A stretch of DNA of 64,000 nucleotides from Lachnospiraceae bacterium (GTDB lineage: Bacteria > Bacillota > Clostridia > Lachnospirales > Lachnospiraceae). Numbering within the stretch: position 1 is the first letter of the stretch; every line of letters begins with the position of its first letter. This document shows, piece by piece, positions 27,140 through 36,983 of the stretch. The position numbers and the translations under genes were made by a program. The stretch spans positions 25,724 through 89,723 of the forward strand of contig JAGBLN010000015.1 in assembly GCA_017635395.1 (NCBI GenBank), written 5' to 3'. Below the pieces are notes generated by a model. The model saw only the letters and a list, made by a program, of their open reading frames with translations, searched no databases and was not told the DNA's origin.

Positions 27140-28114
27140 ATGAAAAAGAGAACTTTATTACTTACGGCATGTCTTTCGGCTGCGATACTTGCAACAGCCT
27201 GCACAAACGGAGAGACTCCGGCTGATCCGTCAGGAGAAGTAGAGGTTGTTGATGATAACGGCGGTGAGGAAAACGGAAACACTGAGGAAACCGGAGATCC
27301 TGCTGAGACCGAAAATAATGGTGCGGATGATACACAGGGAACTGATGCTCCTGAAGAGGGCGGCGAGGCTGTGAATGCTGCAGAAGTTTACGAGTCTTTT
27401 CTTAACGGCGAGATTTCTGCTACTACAGGTGCTTATTTCTCGGATGATGACAATTATCCCGCACTTGATGAAGGCAGCTATGACTTCGGCACCCTTAAGG
27501 CGACGGCGGAAGCTATGGAGTGTGGTGAGTGCGAGGCGTCCCATGCATTCGTTACATCTGCAGACGGCGGTGCAGACCTTCTTGTCGTAAAATTTGAAAC
27601 TACGGACACCAGCCTGCTTAACTATTACGCTGTTCTCTGTGCACAGGCCGACGGAACACTGGAGATCACTTTCGAATATGAGGACGGATACCGTTCATAT
27701 TCATCTCTTTTCCAGACCGGTTTTGTTCAGGTCGGCGGATCGGCAGGTGCCGGTGCAAATGTAAACACCGTATATATGCTGAACAGCGACGGAAGTGCTA
27801 CTGAGGCTTTCGGCATGAATAACTTCTGGGGAAGTTTTGCAGAACAGATCTGTTATGACATAAATCCTGAAATTGATTACGAGTCGATTCCTTTAATGGA
27901 TCCCGAGTCTGAGGCAGAGATAGTGGAATATACTGAAAACGGTGAAGTGTATTTTGCGATTACTGGCGAGACCGAAGACGAAGGCATAAATGCGAATGAA
28001 AAGGCGTTCTTTGAGGCTCTTGAAGGAATGGGCGCTCATAAGGTTGAGTATGAAGAGATCGAGTCCATGATGGCTAAATATGCATATGAAGGTGAAGAGG
28101 TCGTTTGGGAATAA
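27140..28114 (+). CDS. Lipoprotein of unknown function
   Basis: 324 residues. Lipoprotein signal peptide with lipobox LATAC (Cys near 21), so the protein should be lipid-anchored on the outside of the membrane. An acidic, disordered spacer (about 25-85, rich in Glu, Gly and Asn) lifts a globular domain of about 230 residues off the membrane. That domain has acidic Gly/Tyr-rich segments and no motif I recognise. RBS AGGAGGAG. The gene is followed by a strong hairpin and then by the zinc-ribbon genes. Confidence 0.8.
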   Translation: MKKRTLLLTACLSAAILATACTNGETPADPSGEVEVVDDNGGEENGNTEETGDPAETENNGADDTQGTDAPEEGGEAVNAAEVYESFLNGEISATTGAYFSDDDNYPALDEGSYDFGTLKATAEAMECGECEASHAFVTSADGGADLLVVKFETTDTSLLNYYAVLCAQADGTLEITFEYEDGYRSYSSLFQTGFVQVGGSAGAGANVNTVYMLNSDGSATEAFGMNNFWGSFAEQICYDINPEIDYESIPLMDPESEAEIVEYTENGEVYFAITGETEDEGINANEKAFFEALEGMGAHKVEYEEIESMMAKYAYEGEEVVWE

Positions 28115-28131
28115 TACTCTGATGCAATGCG

Positions 28132-28169
28132 GATGGTTCTTCCGTTTAGCAATGGACGGAAGGACCATC
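28132..28169 (+). other. Strong intergenic hairpin
   Basis: GATGGTTCTTCCGT (28132-28145) pairs with ACGGAAGGACCATC (28156-28169) over 14 bp with a 10-nt loop. No T run follows, so it may be an attenuator, an RNA-processing site or a protein site rather than a simple terminator. Confidence 0.6.
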
Positions 28170-28205
28170 TGATATAAACGGCATATATGAAAGGAGGTAC
28201 AGTCC

Positions 28206-29063
28206 TTGAAGATTAAATGCGAATATTGTGAACAGATGATAGAGGATACCGATCCCCAATGCCCATATTGCGGAGCGGTAAACGAGAATGTTAAAAGAGG
28301 CGCATCACAGGTTCCTACGACCATAGATGAGCTTAAGTCATTCTGTGCGGCTCACAATATGCCCCTTGAGAAGATGCGCTTTTTCATAGGCGAGGACTAC
28401 AAGGGAGCCAGAGCCTTCGGTATTTTCCAGGATGGCAACGGGGATTTTGTAGTCTATAAAAACAAGGACAACGGACAGAGGGCTGTACGTTACAAGGGCA
28501 AAGATGAGGCCTATGCTGTAAATGAGATATATCAGAAGCTCAAGTCAGAGGTTCTGGATCGAAAAGGCGGTCAGAGGAATGCTTCACAGCCGGTACAGAA
28601 TACGCAGCCTGTAAGGAACAATAATAAGCGCAGAAGGTCAAGGAAGTCACGCGGGCTCAGTATCAGCACTATAGTCACAGTGATTTGCGTAATTGCGCTT
28701 TTGATTTATGCGGCTTGTGACGACAGTCCCAGTTCAGGGTATTACAGCTATGACGGTGATACCTACTATAATCAGAATGGCAGCTGGTATATGTATGATT
28801 CCGGTCTTGATGACTGGACAACGGTGGATACGGTACCGGAAGAACTTAATGATGATGATTCCGCAGGGGATTATTACCAGAGCATCAGTTACACGGATGA
28901 CATGGGGGCGACGGATTTCCAGGAAAGTGATTATTATGTGGAGACCAGTTCCTATGATGATGATGACTGGGACAGCGATTCCTGGGATAGTGATGATTCC
29001 TGGGATTCCGGTGGATGGGATGACTGGGATTCAGGATCCACCGATTGGGACAGCGACTGGTGA
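28206..29063 (+). CDS. Zinc-ribbon membrane protein with a Trp-Asp-Ser tail
   Basis: 285 residues. The N-terminal zinc ribbon is CEYC...CPYC (Cys 5, 8, 19, 22). A domain shared with the next gene follows (about 38-118, RAFGIFQDGNGDFVVYKNK and AVNEIYQKLKSEVL). Then come a basic linker and one membrane helix (about 155-172). The outer part is Tyr/Asp-rich and ends in about 35 residues made almost only of Asp, Ser, Trp and Gly (DDSWDSGGWDDWDSG). The start codon is TTG, supported by AGGAGG 6 nt upstream and by its alignment with the paralogue. Function unknown. Confidence 0.8.
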   Translation: MKIKCEYCEQMIEDTDPQCPYCGAVNENVKRGASQVPTTIDELKSFCAAHNMPLEKMRFFIGEDYKGARAFGIFQDGNGDFVVYKNKDNGQRAVRYKGKDEAYAVNEIYQKLKSEVLDRKGGQRNASQPVQNTQPVRNNNKRRRSRKSRGLSISTIVTVICVIALLIYAACDDSPSSGYYSYDGDTYYNQNGSWYMYDSGLDDWTTVDTVPEELNDDDSAGDYYQSISYTDDMGATDFQESDYYVETSSYDDDDWDSDSWDSDDSWDSGGWDDWDSGSTDWDSDW

Positions 29064-29086
29064 TGATATAGAAAGGATAAAAAGGT

Positions 29087-29449
29087 ATGCGCATTAAATG
29101 TGAATATTGCGGGAATTTTCTCCCGGACGAGCTGACTATATGTACATACTGCGGAGCGGAGCTTAGGACCGCTGCTCCTTCTGATGAGGCGCCGCACACC
29201 ATAGAGGAATTAAAGGAATTCTGTGAGCGCAGGCATATTCCTTTGGAGCGAGCACATTTCCATATCGGTGAAAACTATACCGGTCCAAGGGCTTTCGGGA
29301 TATATAAGGATGAGTACGGATTTTTCACCGTATATAAAAATAAATCAGACGGCAGCCGTCTGGTAAGGTATCATGGCATTGACGAAGACTTTGCCGTAAA
29401 TGAGATTTTTCAAAAGCTCAGATCAGAGGTGCTGGTTAAAAAGAGATGA
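29087..29449 (+). CDS. Small zinc-ribbon protein, paralogue of the preceding gene
   Basis: 120 residues. Same layout as the first 118 residues of the upstream protein: zinc ribbon CEYC...CTYC, then HTIEELKEFCERRHIPLE, then RAFGIYKDEYGFFTVYKNK, ending AVNEIFQKLRSEVL. It lacks the membrane helix and the tail. The pair looks like a tandem duplication followed by loss or gain of the membrane part. Its stop overlaps the start of the decarboxylase gene by 4 bp (ATGA), so it is translationally coupled to the polyamine genes. Function unknown. Confidence 0.82.
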   Translation: MRIKCEYCGNFLPDELTICTYCGAELRTAAPSDEAPHTIEELKEFCERRHIPLERAHFHIGENYTGPRAFGIYKDEYGFFTVYKNKSDGSRLVRYHGIDEDFAVNEIFQKLRSEVLVKKR

Positions 29450-30906
29450 ATACAGAGATGCAGAAAAGAGCACCGCTGTGTGAGGCTCTTGAAAAATTCA
29501 AAAAAAAGCGCGTGGTTCCTTTTGATGTCCCCGGACATAAAAGGGGCAGGGGAAATCCTGAACTTACGCAGCTCCTGGGGCAGCAGTGCGTCGGCATAGA
29601 CGTAAACAGCATGAAGCCCCTTGATAATCTCTGCAATCCGGTATCGGTTATTGCAGAAGCAGAAGAACTGATGGCTGATGCCTTTGGCGCGGCTCATGCC
29701 TTTCTAATGGTAGGCGGTACTACAAGCGCAGTGCAGGCCATGGTTCTTTCCGTGTGTAAAGCCGGAGAAAAAATAATAGTTCCCCGCAATGTGCATAAGA
29801 GCGTTATCAATGCTCTTATCATCTGTGGTGCAATCCCTGTATATGTTAAGCTGAAGATTCATTCCGTTATTGGCGTAGCCCTGGGAATGGAAGTAGAGGC
29901 GCTCAGGGAAGCTATCCGGGAAAATCCGGATGCAAAGGCCGTTCTTATAAACAATCCCACATATTATGGAATATGTTCCGACTTAAAGGCTCTTACGGCG
30001 CTTGCCCATGAGCATGGTCTTAAAGTGCTCTGCGATGAGGCACATGGTACACAGCTGTATTTTGCAGAAGGCCTGCCTGTTGCGGGTATGAAGGCGGGAG
30101 TGGATATGGCTGCCATTTCCATGCATAAGTCCGGAGGTAGCCTGACACAGAGTTCAGTACTTCTTTTAGGCGAGAATGCGGATCCTGCATACGTAAGGCA
30201 GATAATCAATTTAGTGCAGACCACATCTGCAAGCTACCTGCTGCTTGCAAGCCTTGATCTTAGCAGAAGGAACTTAGCCCTTCGCGGCAGGGAATCCTTT
30301 GCTAAGGTTATAGAGATGAGCGAGTATGCGCGAAAAGAGATAAATGAGATAGGCGACTATTATGCCTATGGCCGTGAATTGATAGATGGCAGCAGCGTAT
30401 ATGATTTTGATGTGACGAAGCTCTGCATTTTTACGAAGCCAATAGGTCTTACTGGAATAGAAGTTTATGACCTGCTCAGGGATGAATATGACATACAGAT
30501 GGAGTTCGGTGATATCGGAACCATCATGGCCTACATTTCTATAGGTGACCGCATGCAGGACATTGAGAGACTGGTAGGTGCACTTTCCGATATCAGGAGA
30601 CTCTATAAAAAAGACAAGGAAGAACTAAGCTATGTGGACTCGGTGATACCGAAGGTTATCTGTTCACCTCAGGAATCATTTTATGCACCGAAGGAGACTC
30701 TTCCGATACAGGAGACTGCCGGGCGTGTGTGCGGTGAGTCGGTGATGTGCTATCCGCCCGGAATTCCCATTCTTTCCCCCGGGGAAAAGATAACGGAAGA
30801 GATAATAGGCCACATACTCTATGCAAGGGAAAAGGGCTGCAGTCTGCAGGGCATGGCTGATCCCACGGCGGACCATCTGCAGGTTCTTGAAGGAGTACAT
30901 GCATGA
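29446..30906 (+). CDS. speA: Orn/Lys/Arg decarboxylase, probably arginine decarboxylase
   Basis: PLP-dependent decarboxylase of the aspartate-aminotransferase-fold group. Seen are PFDVPGHKRGRG near 22-33, the cofactor-binding DEAHGTQLYF, and the PLP lysine in SMHKSGGSLTQSS (Lys228). Its 486 residues are the short form without the N-terminal wing domain. The agmatine deiminase five genes on argues for arginine as substrate, giving agmatine; lysine or ornithine cannot be excluded. It is first in a tight operon with speE, carboxyspermidine dehydrogenase, carboxyspermidine decarboxylase and aguA, and overlaps speE by 4 bp. Confidence 0.85.
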   Translation: MNTEMQKRAPLCEALEKFKKKRVVPFDVPGHKRGRGNPELTQLLGQQCVGIDVNSMKPLDNLCNPVSVIAEAEELMADAFGAAHAFLMVGGTTSAVQAMVLSVCKAGEKIIVPRNVHKSVINALIICGAIPVYVKLKIHSVIGVALGMEVEALREAIRENPDAKAVLINNPTYYGICSDLKALTALAHEHGLKVLCDEAHGTQLYFAEGLPVAGMKAGVDMAAISMHKSGGSLTQSSVLLLGENADPAYVRQIINLVQTTSASYLLLASLDLSRRNLALRGRESFAKVIEMSEYARKEINEIGDYYAYGRELIDGSSVYDFDVTKLCIFTKPIGLTGIEVYDLLRDEYDIQMEFGDIGTIMAYISIGDRMQDIERLVGALSDIRRLYKKDKEELSYVDSVIPKVICSPQESFYAPKETLPIQETAGRVCGESVMCYPPGIPILSPGEKITEEIIGHILYAREKGCSLQGMADPTADHLQVLEGVHA

Positions 30907-31778
30907 AAAATAATTCAGAGATATGGTTTTCAGATTCGCAGACGGAAGGCGCAAGCCTGAATATCCGTGTTACAAACCAGCTGTATCACGCAGTGAGTGA
31001 GTTTCAGGAGATAGATGTTTTCCAGTCGGAATCTTTCGGTAAATTCCTGGTGCTTGACGGCGAGGTCATCTTCTCGGAAGCGGATGAGTTCATCTACAAC
31101 GAGATGGTGGTCCATGTTCCAATGGCAGTGCATCCGAATGTAAAGAAAGTTCTCATCATCGGTGGCGGTGATGGCGGAGTAGCCAGCGGTTTTACTGCCT
31201 ATTCTGAGATAGAGCATATCGATGTAGTGGAGCCGGATGAACAGATGGTGGATGTCTGCAAGAAATTTTTCCCGGATACCACTAAAGGCTTTGGGGATGA
31301 ACGTGTGGAGGTGTCCTATCAGGACGGCCTCAGGTTTGTCAGGAGCCGTGAAAATGAATACGATATCATAATAAATGATGCTACCGATCCTTTCGGACAT
31401 GCCGAGGGGCTTTTTACAAAGGAATTTTACGGGAGCTGCTTTAAGGCACTGAAAAGTGACGGCATAATGGTGTACCAGCACGGAAGTCCCTTCTTCGATG
31501 ACGAGGAATCTATATTCAGGTCCATGCACCGCAAGGTTTACAGGACTTTTCCCATAAGCCGTGTGTACCAGGCGCACATCCCTACCTGCTCGTCGGGATA
31601 CTGGACCTTCGGTTTTGCCAGCAAGAAGTACCACCCCATTGAGGACTTTGATCCTGAGAGGTGGAGTGCGAGAAATATAGAGACATGGTACTATACGCCG
31701 CAGATGCACGGGGCATCGTTTATGCTGCCTCAGTATGTGGTTGATATACTGCATGAGGAAGAAGGAAAGAAGAAATAA
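30903..31778 (+). CDS. speE: Spermidine synthase
   Basis: Moves an aminopropyl group from decarboxylated S-adenosylmethionine to putrescine. Seen are the N-terminal beta segment (FQSESFGKFLVLDGEVIFSE), the Gly-rich nucleotide site IGGGDGGVASG near 89-99, the acidic motif VVEPDEQMVDV, and IINDATDPFGHA near 157-168. Its 291 residues are normal. The amine acceptor could differ. No speD (maker of decarboxylated SAM) is in this operon. Confidence 0.9.
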   Translation: MKNNSEIWFSDSQTEGASLNIRVTNQLYHAVSEFQEIDVFQSESFGKFLVLDGEVIFSEADEFIYNEMVVHVPMAVHPNVKKVLIIGGGDGGVASGFTAYSEIEHIDVVEPDEQMVDVCKKFFPDTTKGFGDERVEVSYQDGLRFVRSRENEYDIIINDATDPFGHAEGLFTKEFYGSCFKALKSDGIMVYQHGSPFFDDEESIFRSMHRKVYRTFPISRVYQAHIPTCSSGYWTFGFASKKYHPIEDFDPERWSARNIETWYYTPQMHGASFMLPQYVVDILHEEEGKKK

Positions 31779-31800
31779 ACGAAACGGAGGATAAAGGAAA

Positions 31801-33060
31801 ATGTCAAGATTATTGATCATCGGATGCGGAGGCGTGGCAAGCGTAGCTATCGCAAAGTGCTGCCAGAACTCAGAGGTATTCAGTGAGATCTGCATAGCCA
31901 GCCGCACTAAATCCAAATGTGATGCCGTTGCCGAAAGGTGGAGGCCTACTACGAAAACGCAGATCACCACAGCAGAGATAGATGCCATGGATGTGGCTGC
32001 TCTTACAAAGCTTATAAACGATTATAAGCCTGACGCAGTGCTGAATGTGGCGCTTCCCTATCAGGATCTTGCAATCATGGATGCCTGCCTGGAAGCAGGT
32101 GTTCATTATATCGATACCGCAAACTATGAGCCTGAGGATACTGATGATCCCGAATGGCGTGCCATCTATGAAAAGAGATGCAAGGAGCTTGGGTTCTCTG
32201 CATACTTCGATTACAGCTGGCAGTGGGCATATCAGGAGAAATTCGAAAAGGCAGGACTTACGGCCCTTCTGGGAACAGGTTTTGATCCCGGTGTTACCAG
32301 CGTGTTCGTTGCTTATGCAAAGAAGCATTATTTCGATACCATCGATACCATAGACATTCTTGACTGCAACGGCGGTGACCACGGCTATAAGTTTGCAACC
32401 AATTTTAATCCGGAAATAAACCTTCGCGAAGTCAGCGCTCCCGGCAGCTATATGGAAAACGGCAAGTGGGTAGAGATACCCGCCATGAGCATAAAGCGTG
32501 AGTATGATTTCCCTCAGGTGGGAATGAAGGATATGTATCTGCTCCATCATGAGGAGATAGAAGCACTTGGCAGGAATTTCCCTGAGGTTAAGAGGATCAG
32601 GTTCTTTATGACCTTCGGCCAGAGCTATCTCGACCATATGAGATGTCTTGAAGATGTGGGAATGCTTTCTACCACGCCGGTTATGCACAACGGAGTTGAG
32701 ATCGTGCCCATACAGTTCTTAAAGACCCTGCTTCCCGATCCTGCAACCCTTGGTCCCCGTACAAAGGGCAAGACCAACATCGGCTGCATCTTTACCGGAA
32801 AGAAAGACGGAAAAGAAAAGAAGCTCTTTATTTACAATGTCTGCGACCACGAGGAATGCTATAAGGAGGTCGGCTCTCAGGCTATCAGCTACACCACCGG
32901 CGTGCCTGCCATGATAGGTGCAATGATGGTAGTACAGGGATTGTGGAAGAAGCCGGGCGTATTCACTACCGACGAGTTCGATCCGGATCCCTATATGGAT
33001 GCGCTGAACAAGTGGGGACTTCCCTGGGTAGTGGATGAGAATCCCGTGCTGGTGGATTGA
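31801..33060 (+). CDS. Carboxy(nor)spermidine dehydrogenase (saccharopine-dehydrogenase family)
   Basis: Reductively condenses aspartate semialdehyde with putrescine (or diaminopropane) to give carboxyspermidine (or carboxynorspermidine), using NAD(P)H. The Rossmann start is LLIIGCGGVASVAIAKC (4-20). Seen further on are ALPYQDLAIMDACLEAGVHYIDTANYE (in parts) and the catalytic region GTGFDPGVTSVF near 158-169. Its 419 residues are normal. RBS GGAGG. The partner decarboxylase follows 12 bp later, so the SAM-independent spermidine route is complete here. Confidence 0.9.
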   Translation: MSRLLIIGCGGVASVAIAKCCQNSEVFSEICIASRTKSKCDAVAERWRPTTKTQITTAEIDAMDVAALTKLINDYKPDAVLNVALPYQDLAIMDACLEAGVHYIDTANYEPEDTDDPEWRAIYEKRCKELGFSAYFDYSWQWAYQEKFEKAGLTALLGTGFDPGVTSVFVAYAKKHYFDTIDTIDILDCNGGDHGYKFATNFNPEINLREVSAPGSYMENGKWVEIPAMSIKREYDFPQVGMKDMYLLHHEEIEALGRNFPEVKRIRFFMTFGQSYLDHMRCLEDVGMLSTTPVMHNGVEIVPIQFLKTLLPDPATLGPRTKGKTNIGCIFTGKKDGKEKKLFIYNVCDHEECYKEVGSQAISYTTGVPAMIGAMMVVQGLWKKPGVFTTDEFDPDPYMDALNKWGLPWVVDENPVLVD

Positions 33061-33072
33061 GGAATCTCTCAT

Positions 33073-34242
33073 ATGGTTTTTAGTGATATTCACACACCGT
33101 CATACATAATTGATGAAAAGAAGCTCAGGGAAAACCTTGAGCTCCTTTCAGATGTGCAGGAAAAAAGCGGCTGTAAGATATTGCTGGCACAGAAGGCTTT
33201 CTCTGCGTTTAATGAGTATCCGCTGATAGGCAGGTACCTTGCCGGGGCTACGGCCAGCGGGCTGTATGAGGCAAAGCTTTCAAGTGAGGAGATGGGAAAG
33301 GAAAATCATATTTTCTCACCGGGCTACAGGGAATCTGAGATAGAGGAGATTGCATCTATCTGCGACCATGTGATATTCAATTCCTTTTCACAGCTGGCAA
33401 AGTATGGCGGCACAGTAAAAGCCATACAGGAAAAAAGGGTAGTAACCGACGGTATAGGATTACGCATCAACCCGGAGTGTTCCACTCAAGAGGAGCCTAT
33501 CTATGATCCCTGTGCTCCGGGCTCCAGGCTTGGCATTACCTTAGAGAATTTCAAAAAAGGAGTAGCGAATTATCCTGATGCATTTGGATATGTAAGCGGT
33601 CTTCATTTCCATACGCTTTGTGAGCAGGGCTTTGAGCCCCTAAGGAAAACTTTTGATGCAGTGGAGGATAAGTTCGGTGAATACCTGAATCTTCCGCAGA
33701 TTAAATGGCTGAATATGGGGGGCGGCCATCATATCACGAAACCCGACTATGACAGAGAAGGGCTGATAGCGCTTATATGTGAGATAAATAAAAAATACAA
33801 TGGCATTGCTGTTTACCTCGAGCCCGGAGAGGCCATAGCCCTGAATGCCGGATACCTGGTAACGGAAGTAATGGACATCGTTGAAAATGATATCTCTATA
33901 CTTGTGCTGGATGCGTCGGCAGCCTGCCATATGCCGGATGTACTGGAGATGCCGTACCGCCCGCCCCTTAAGGGTTCGGGACTTGCCAGTGAAAAGAAAT
34001 ATATCTACAGGCTTTCATCCTGTACCTGCCTTGCGGGGGACATCATAGGGGATTACTCTTTTGATAACGAGATAAAAGTAGGCGACAGACTGGTATTTGA
34101 AGACATGGCGATCTATTCAATGGTCAAGAACAATACTTTCAACGGTATAGGTCTGCCGTCTATCTATGCGATGGATGAGGACGGGGATTGCAGGCTGGTG
34201 AAAGAGTTCGGGTATGAAGATTTTAAGATGCGGCTATCGTAA
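33073..34242 (+). CDS. nspC: Carboxy(nor)spermidine decarboxylase
   Basis: PLP-dependent, alanine-racemase-fold decarboxylase that turns carboxyspermidine into spermidine. The PLP lysine is Lys41 in [18 protein letters not shown] near 178-186, the phosphate-binding NMGGGHH near 217-223, and the C-terminal active-site CLAGD near 318-322 are present. Its 389 residues are normal. The gene lies directly after the dehydrogenase, as is usual. Confidence 0.92.
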   Translation: MVFSDIHTPSYIIDEKKLRENLELLSDVQEKSGCKILLAQKAFSAFNEYPLIGRYLAGATASGLYEAKLSSEEMGKENHIFSPGYRESEIEEIASICDHVIFNSFSQLAKYGGTVKAIQEKRVVTDGIGLRINPECSTQEEPIYDPCAPGSRLGITLENFKKGVANYPDAFGYVSGLHFHTLCEQGFEPLRKTFDAVEDKFGEYLNLPQIKWLNMGGGHHITKPDYDREGLIALICEINKKYNGIAVYLEPGEAIALNAGYLVTEVMDIVENDISILVLDASAACHMPDVLEMPYRPPLKGSGLASEKKYIYRLSSCTCLAGDIIGDYSFDNEIKVGDRLVFEDMAIYSMVKNNTFNGIGLPSIYAMDEDGDCRLVKEFGYEDFKMRLS

Positions 34243-34268
34243 AAGGCGGTAGAGGAAAATTATCGGAC

Positions 34269-35399
34269 ATGGGGAAAGACAGAAGAGATACAGATGCAAA
34301 GCTTTATAAAATAAATCCTGCCGCTGACGGTTTCCGCATGCCGGGGGAGTTTGAAAAACATTCGGCCACCATAATGATCTGGCCGGTGCGTCCGGGGTCA
34401 TGGCCTCACGGCGGTGCAGAGGCACAGGAAGTCTTTGCCCGGATCGTCGCAGAAATATCAAAGCATGAAAAAGTATATATGCTGGCTGACAAAGATCACG
34501 CTGCCAAAGCGAGGCAGATGCTTGGAGATACAGCTGAAATTCTGGAAATTCCCACCGATGACGCCTGGGCCAGGGATGTGGGCCCTACATTCGTAACGGA
34601 CGGAATAAAGATCAAAGGTATAAACTGGAAGTTCAATGCCTGGGGCGGATCTTATGACGGCCTTTATCCGGATTATAAAAATGACGATGCGGCAGCAGTA
34701 AAGATCTGCAGATCGCTGGGTACAGAAGTTTATGAGGCTGGAGAGTTTGTCCTTGAGGGCGGCAGCATACACAGTGACGGTGACGGAACCCTTATCGTGA
34801 CCGAAAGATGTCTGTTAAGTCCCGGACGTAATCCCGACCTGACCAAAGCTGAGATAGAAGAAAAACTTTGCATAATGCTGGGGGCAACAAAAGTTATATG
34901 GCTTCCACATGGCATTTACAATGACGAAACGAATGAACATGTAGATAATGTCTGTGCATTTGTAAAGCCCGGAGAAGTGGTGCTTGCCTGGACGGATGAT
35001 GAAAAGGATTCCCAGTATCAAATGAGCCTGAAAGATCTGGAAGTCCTGCAGAATGAGACTGATGCCAAAGGCAGGCATTTGGTGATCCATAAGCTTCCTA
35101 TCCCGGCTAAGCCTGTATGCGTTACGGAGGAAGACCTTAAGGGATACAGCTTTGTTCCGGGCGAAGATGTGCGTGAGGTAGGCGAGCGCTTAGCGGCAAG
35201 CTATGTTAATTTTTATATCTGCAACGGAGCAGTTCTGGTTCCACAGTTCGGAGATGTGCATGACAGCACTGCTATAGAAATACTTTCTGAATGCTTTCCT
35301 GATCGGGATGTCATTGGCATTCCTGCCCTTCCAATCATAAAGGGCGGCGGCAACATCCACTGCATCACCCAGCAGGTGCCGGGGTACTTGTTTTCCTAA
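34269..35399 (+). CDS. aguA: Agmatine deiminase
   Basis: Hydrolyses agmatine to N-carbamoylputrescine and ammonia. The N-terminus [17 protein letters not shown], the [12 protein letters not shown] motif near 97-108 and [11 protein letters not shown] near 161-171 are typical. The catalytic Cys is Cys365 in [13 protein letters not shown]. Its 376 residues are normal. It is the last polyamine gene. The next enzyme, N-carbamoylputrescine amidase (AguB), which commonly follows in such clusters, is absent here. Confidence 0.93.
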   Translation: MGKDRRDTDAKLYKINPAADGFRMPGEFEKHSATIMIWPVRPGSWPHGGAEAQEVFARIVAEISKHEKVYMLADKDHAAKARQMLGDTAEILEIPTDDAWARDVGPTFVTDGIKIKGINWKFNAWGGSYDGLYPDYKNDDAAAVKICRSLGTEVYEAGEFVLEGGSIHSDGDGTLIVTERCLLSPGRNPDLTKAEIEEKLCIMLGATKVIWLPHGIYNDETNEHVDNVCAFVKPGEVVLAWTDDEKDSQYQMSLKDLEVLQNETDAKGRHLVIHKLPIPAKPVCVTEEDLKGYSFVPGEDVREVGERLAASYVNFYICNGAVLVPQFGDVHDSTAIEILSECFPDRDVIGIPALPIIKGGGNIHCITQQVPGYLFS

Positions 35400-35473
35400 A
35401 AATATGTTATAATTAAATCTGATTTTTCTATTGTAAAAATTGCAAAAATATATTTCAGAGGGGAGGTATGGCT

Positions 35474-35917
35474 ATGTTTGAATCGATGGCTTTCGTATGG
35501 CTGGTAGTTTTTATCGTGATGGTTGTGATAGAGATTATCACGCTGGGACTGACCACGATATGGTTTGCGGGCGGAGCGCTGGTTGCACTGATCGTTTCAT
35601 TGTTTAATGCGCCGCTTGTCGCACAGATCGCAGTATTTATAGTAGTATCTGTACTGTTGTTAATTTTTACGCGACCGATAGCCGCCAAGCATTTCAACAA
35701 AAAGATGGTAGCTACCAACGTTGATAGTGTACCCGGTGAGATCGGAGTTGTTTCTGTGGATATTGATAATGTAGCTGCTACAGGTACAGTAATGATCAAA
35801 GGCATGGAGTGGACCGCACGCACCGAATCGGATGAGGTAAAGATTGAGAAGGACACAAAGGTAAAGGTTCTCAGGGTCGAAGGCGTAAAGGTTATTGTTG
35901 AGCCCGTGGCAGAATAA
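35474..35917 (+). CDS. NfeD-like membrane protein
   Basis: A short NfeD protein: two or three membrane helices (about 5-75) and a C-terminal OB-fold domain (about 85-145, VPGEIGVVSVDIDN, GMEWTARTE, VLRVEGVKVIVEP). NfeD proteins work with SPFH proteins in membrane organisation, and an SPFH gene follows 68 bp later. The start is set at the second ATG because GGGAGG is 7 nt before it; the ATG two codons earlier is too close to that site. A TATAAT lies at 35408-35413. Confidence 0.85.
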   Translation: MFESMAFVWLVVFIVMVVIEIITLGLTTIWFAGGALVALIVSLFNAPLVAQIAVFIVVSVLLLIFTRPIAAKHFNKKMVATNVDSVPGEIGVVSVDIDNVAATGTVMIKGMEWTARTESDEVKIEKDTKVKVLRVEGVKVIVEPVAE

Positions 35918-35985
35918 CAAAAAAACAGGCGGCTGACCTTAAAAGCAGCAGAACTAAAAAACATAATTAAAGGGAGGGAACAAAA

Positions 35986-36927
35986 ATGGAATTTTTAGCA
36001 GGAGCAGGCGTATTCGTATTATTTTTTCTTTTCATTTTTTTACTGATAATAATAGTACCCTGCATTCAGATCGTACCGCAGGCTAATGCGTATGTTGTGG
36101 AGAGACTTGGTACATACCTTACCACATGGCACACTGGTCTTCATTTTAAACTGCCCATCGTGGACAGGGTAGCAAAGAGAGTTGATCTCAAGGAGCAGGT
36201 TTATGATTTCCCGCCCCAGCCGGTTATCACAAAGGATAACGTTACCATGCGTATCGACACCATCGTATTTTTCCAGATAACCGATCCCAAGCTTTACGCA
36301 TACGGCGTGGCAAATCCCATCATGGCTATCGAGAACCTGACAGCTACTACGCTACGTAACATCATCGGTGACCTGGATTTCGACTCCACTCTTACCAGCC
36401 GTGAGATCATCAATACCAAGATGCGTTCATCTGTCGATCTTGCTACCGATCCCTGGGGCATCAAGGTAAACCGTGTTGAGCTTAAGAACATCATCGCTCC
36501 TACCGAGATCCAGAACGCAATGGAAAAGCAGATGAAGGCAGAGCGAGAGAGAAGAGAAGCTGTCACCAGAGCAGAAGGTGAGAAGAAGTCATCCATCCTT
36601 GTTGCAGAAGGTAAGAAGGAATCTGCGATCCTTAACGCTCAGGCTGAAAAGGAAGCTCAGATCCTTAAGGCTGAGGCTCAGAAGGAAGCACTTCTCCGTC
36701 AGGCAGAAGGTCAGGCAGAAGCTATCCGTAAGGTGCAGGAAGCTACAGCAGACGGTATCAGGATGCTGAGAGAAGCCGGTGCCGATGAAAGCGTGCTTCA
36801 GCTTAAGTCACTGGAAACACTGGGCCAGATGGCAAACGGACAGGCTACAAAGATAATCATACCTTCGGATCTGCAGGGTATAGCAGGTCTGGCTACCACA
36901 TTCAAGGAAGTAGTCAAGGATAAATAA
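35986..36927 (+). CDS. SPFH/Band 7 (stomatin-like) protein
   Basis: 313 residues. One N-terminal membrane helix (about 5-28), then the SPFH domain (about 30-190, VVERLGTYLTTWHTGLHFKL and ITKDNVTMRIDTIVFFQITD). A helical Ala/Glu/Lys coiled coil (about 190-270) with AEGKKESAILNAQAEKEAQI repeats follows. It forms large membrane-bound oligomers; with NfeD it marks membrane microdomains. RBS GGGAGGG. The NfeD-SPFH pair is a conserved unit. Confidence 0.93.
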   Translation: MEFLAGAGVFVLFFLFIFLLIIIVPCIQIVPQANAYVVERLGTYLTTWHTGLHFKLPIVDRVAKRVDLKEQVYDFPPQPVITKDNVTMRIDTIVFFQITDPKLYAYGVANPIMAIENLTATTLRNIIGDLDFDSTLTSREIINTKMRSSVDLATDPWGIKVNRVELKNIIAPTEIQNAMEKQMKAERERREAVTRAEGEKKSSILVAEGKKESAILNAQAEKEAQILKAEAQKEALLRQAEGQAEAIRKVQEATADGIRMLREAGADESVLQLKSLETLGQMANGQATKIIIPSDLQGIAGLATTFKEVVKDK

Positions 36928-36983
36928 TAACAGAATGCCCTGTGGTAACGGGCATATCGAATAATAAACAGTTGGAGGCAGTC

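Noticed and set aside
36942-36983. Upstream start for argF
   Set aside because: Frame is open but there is no ribosome site; the internal ATG has GGAGG and matches the family start.
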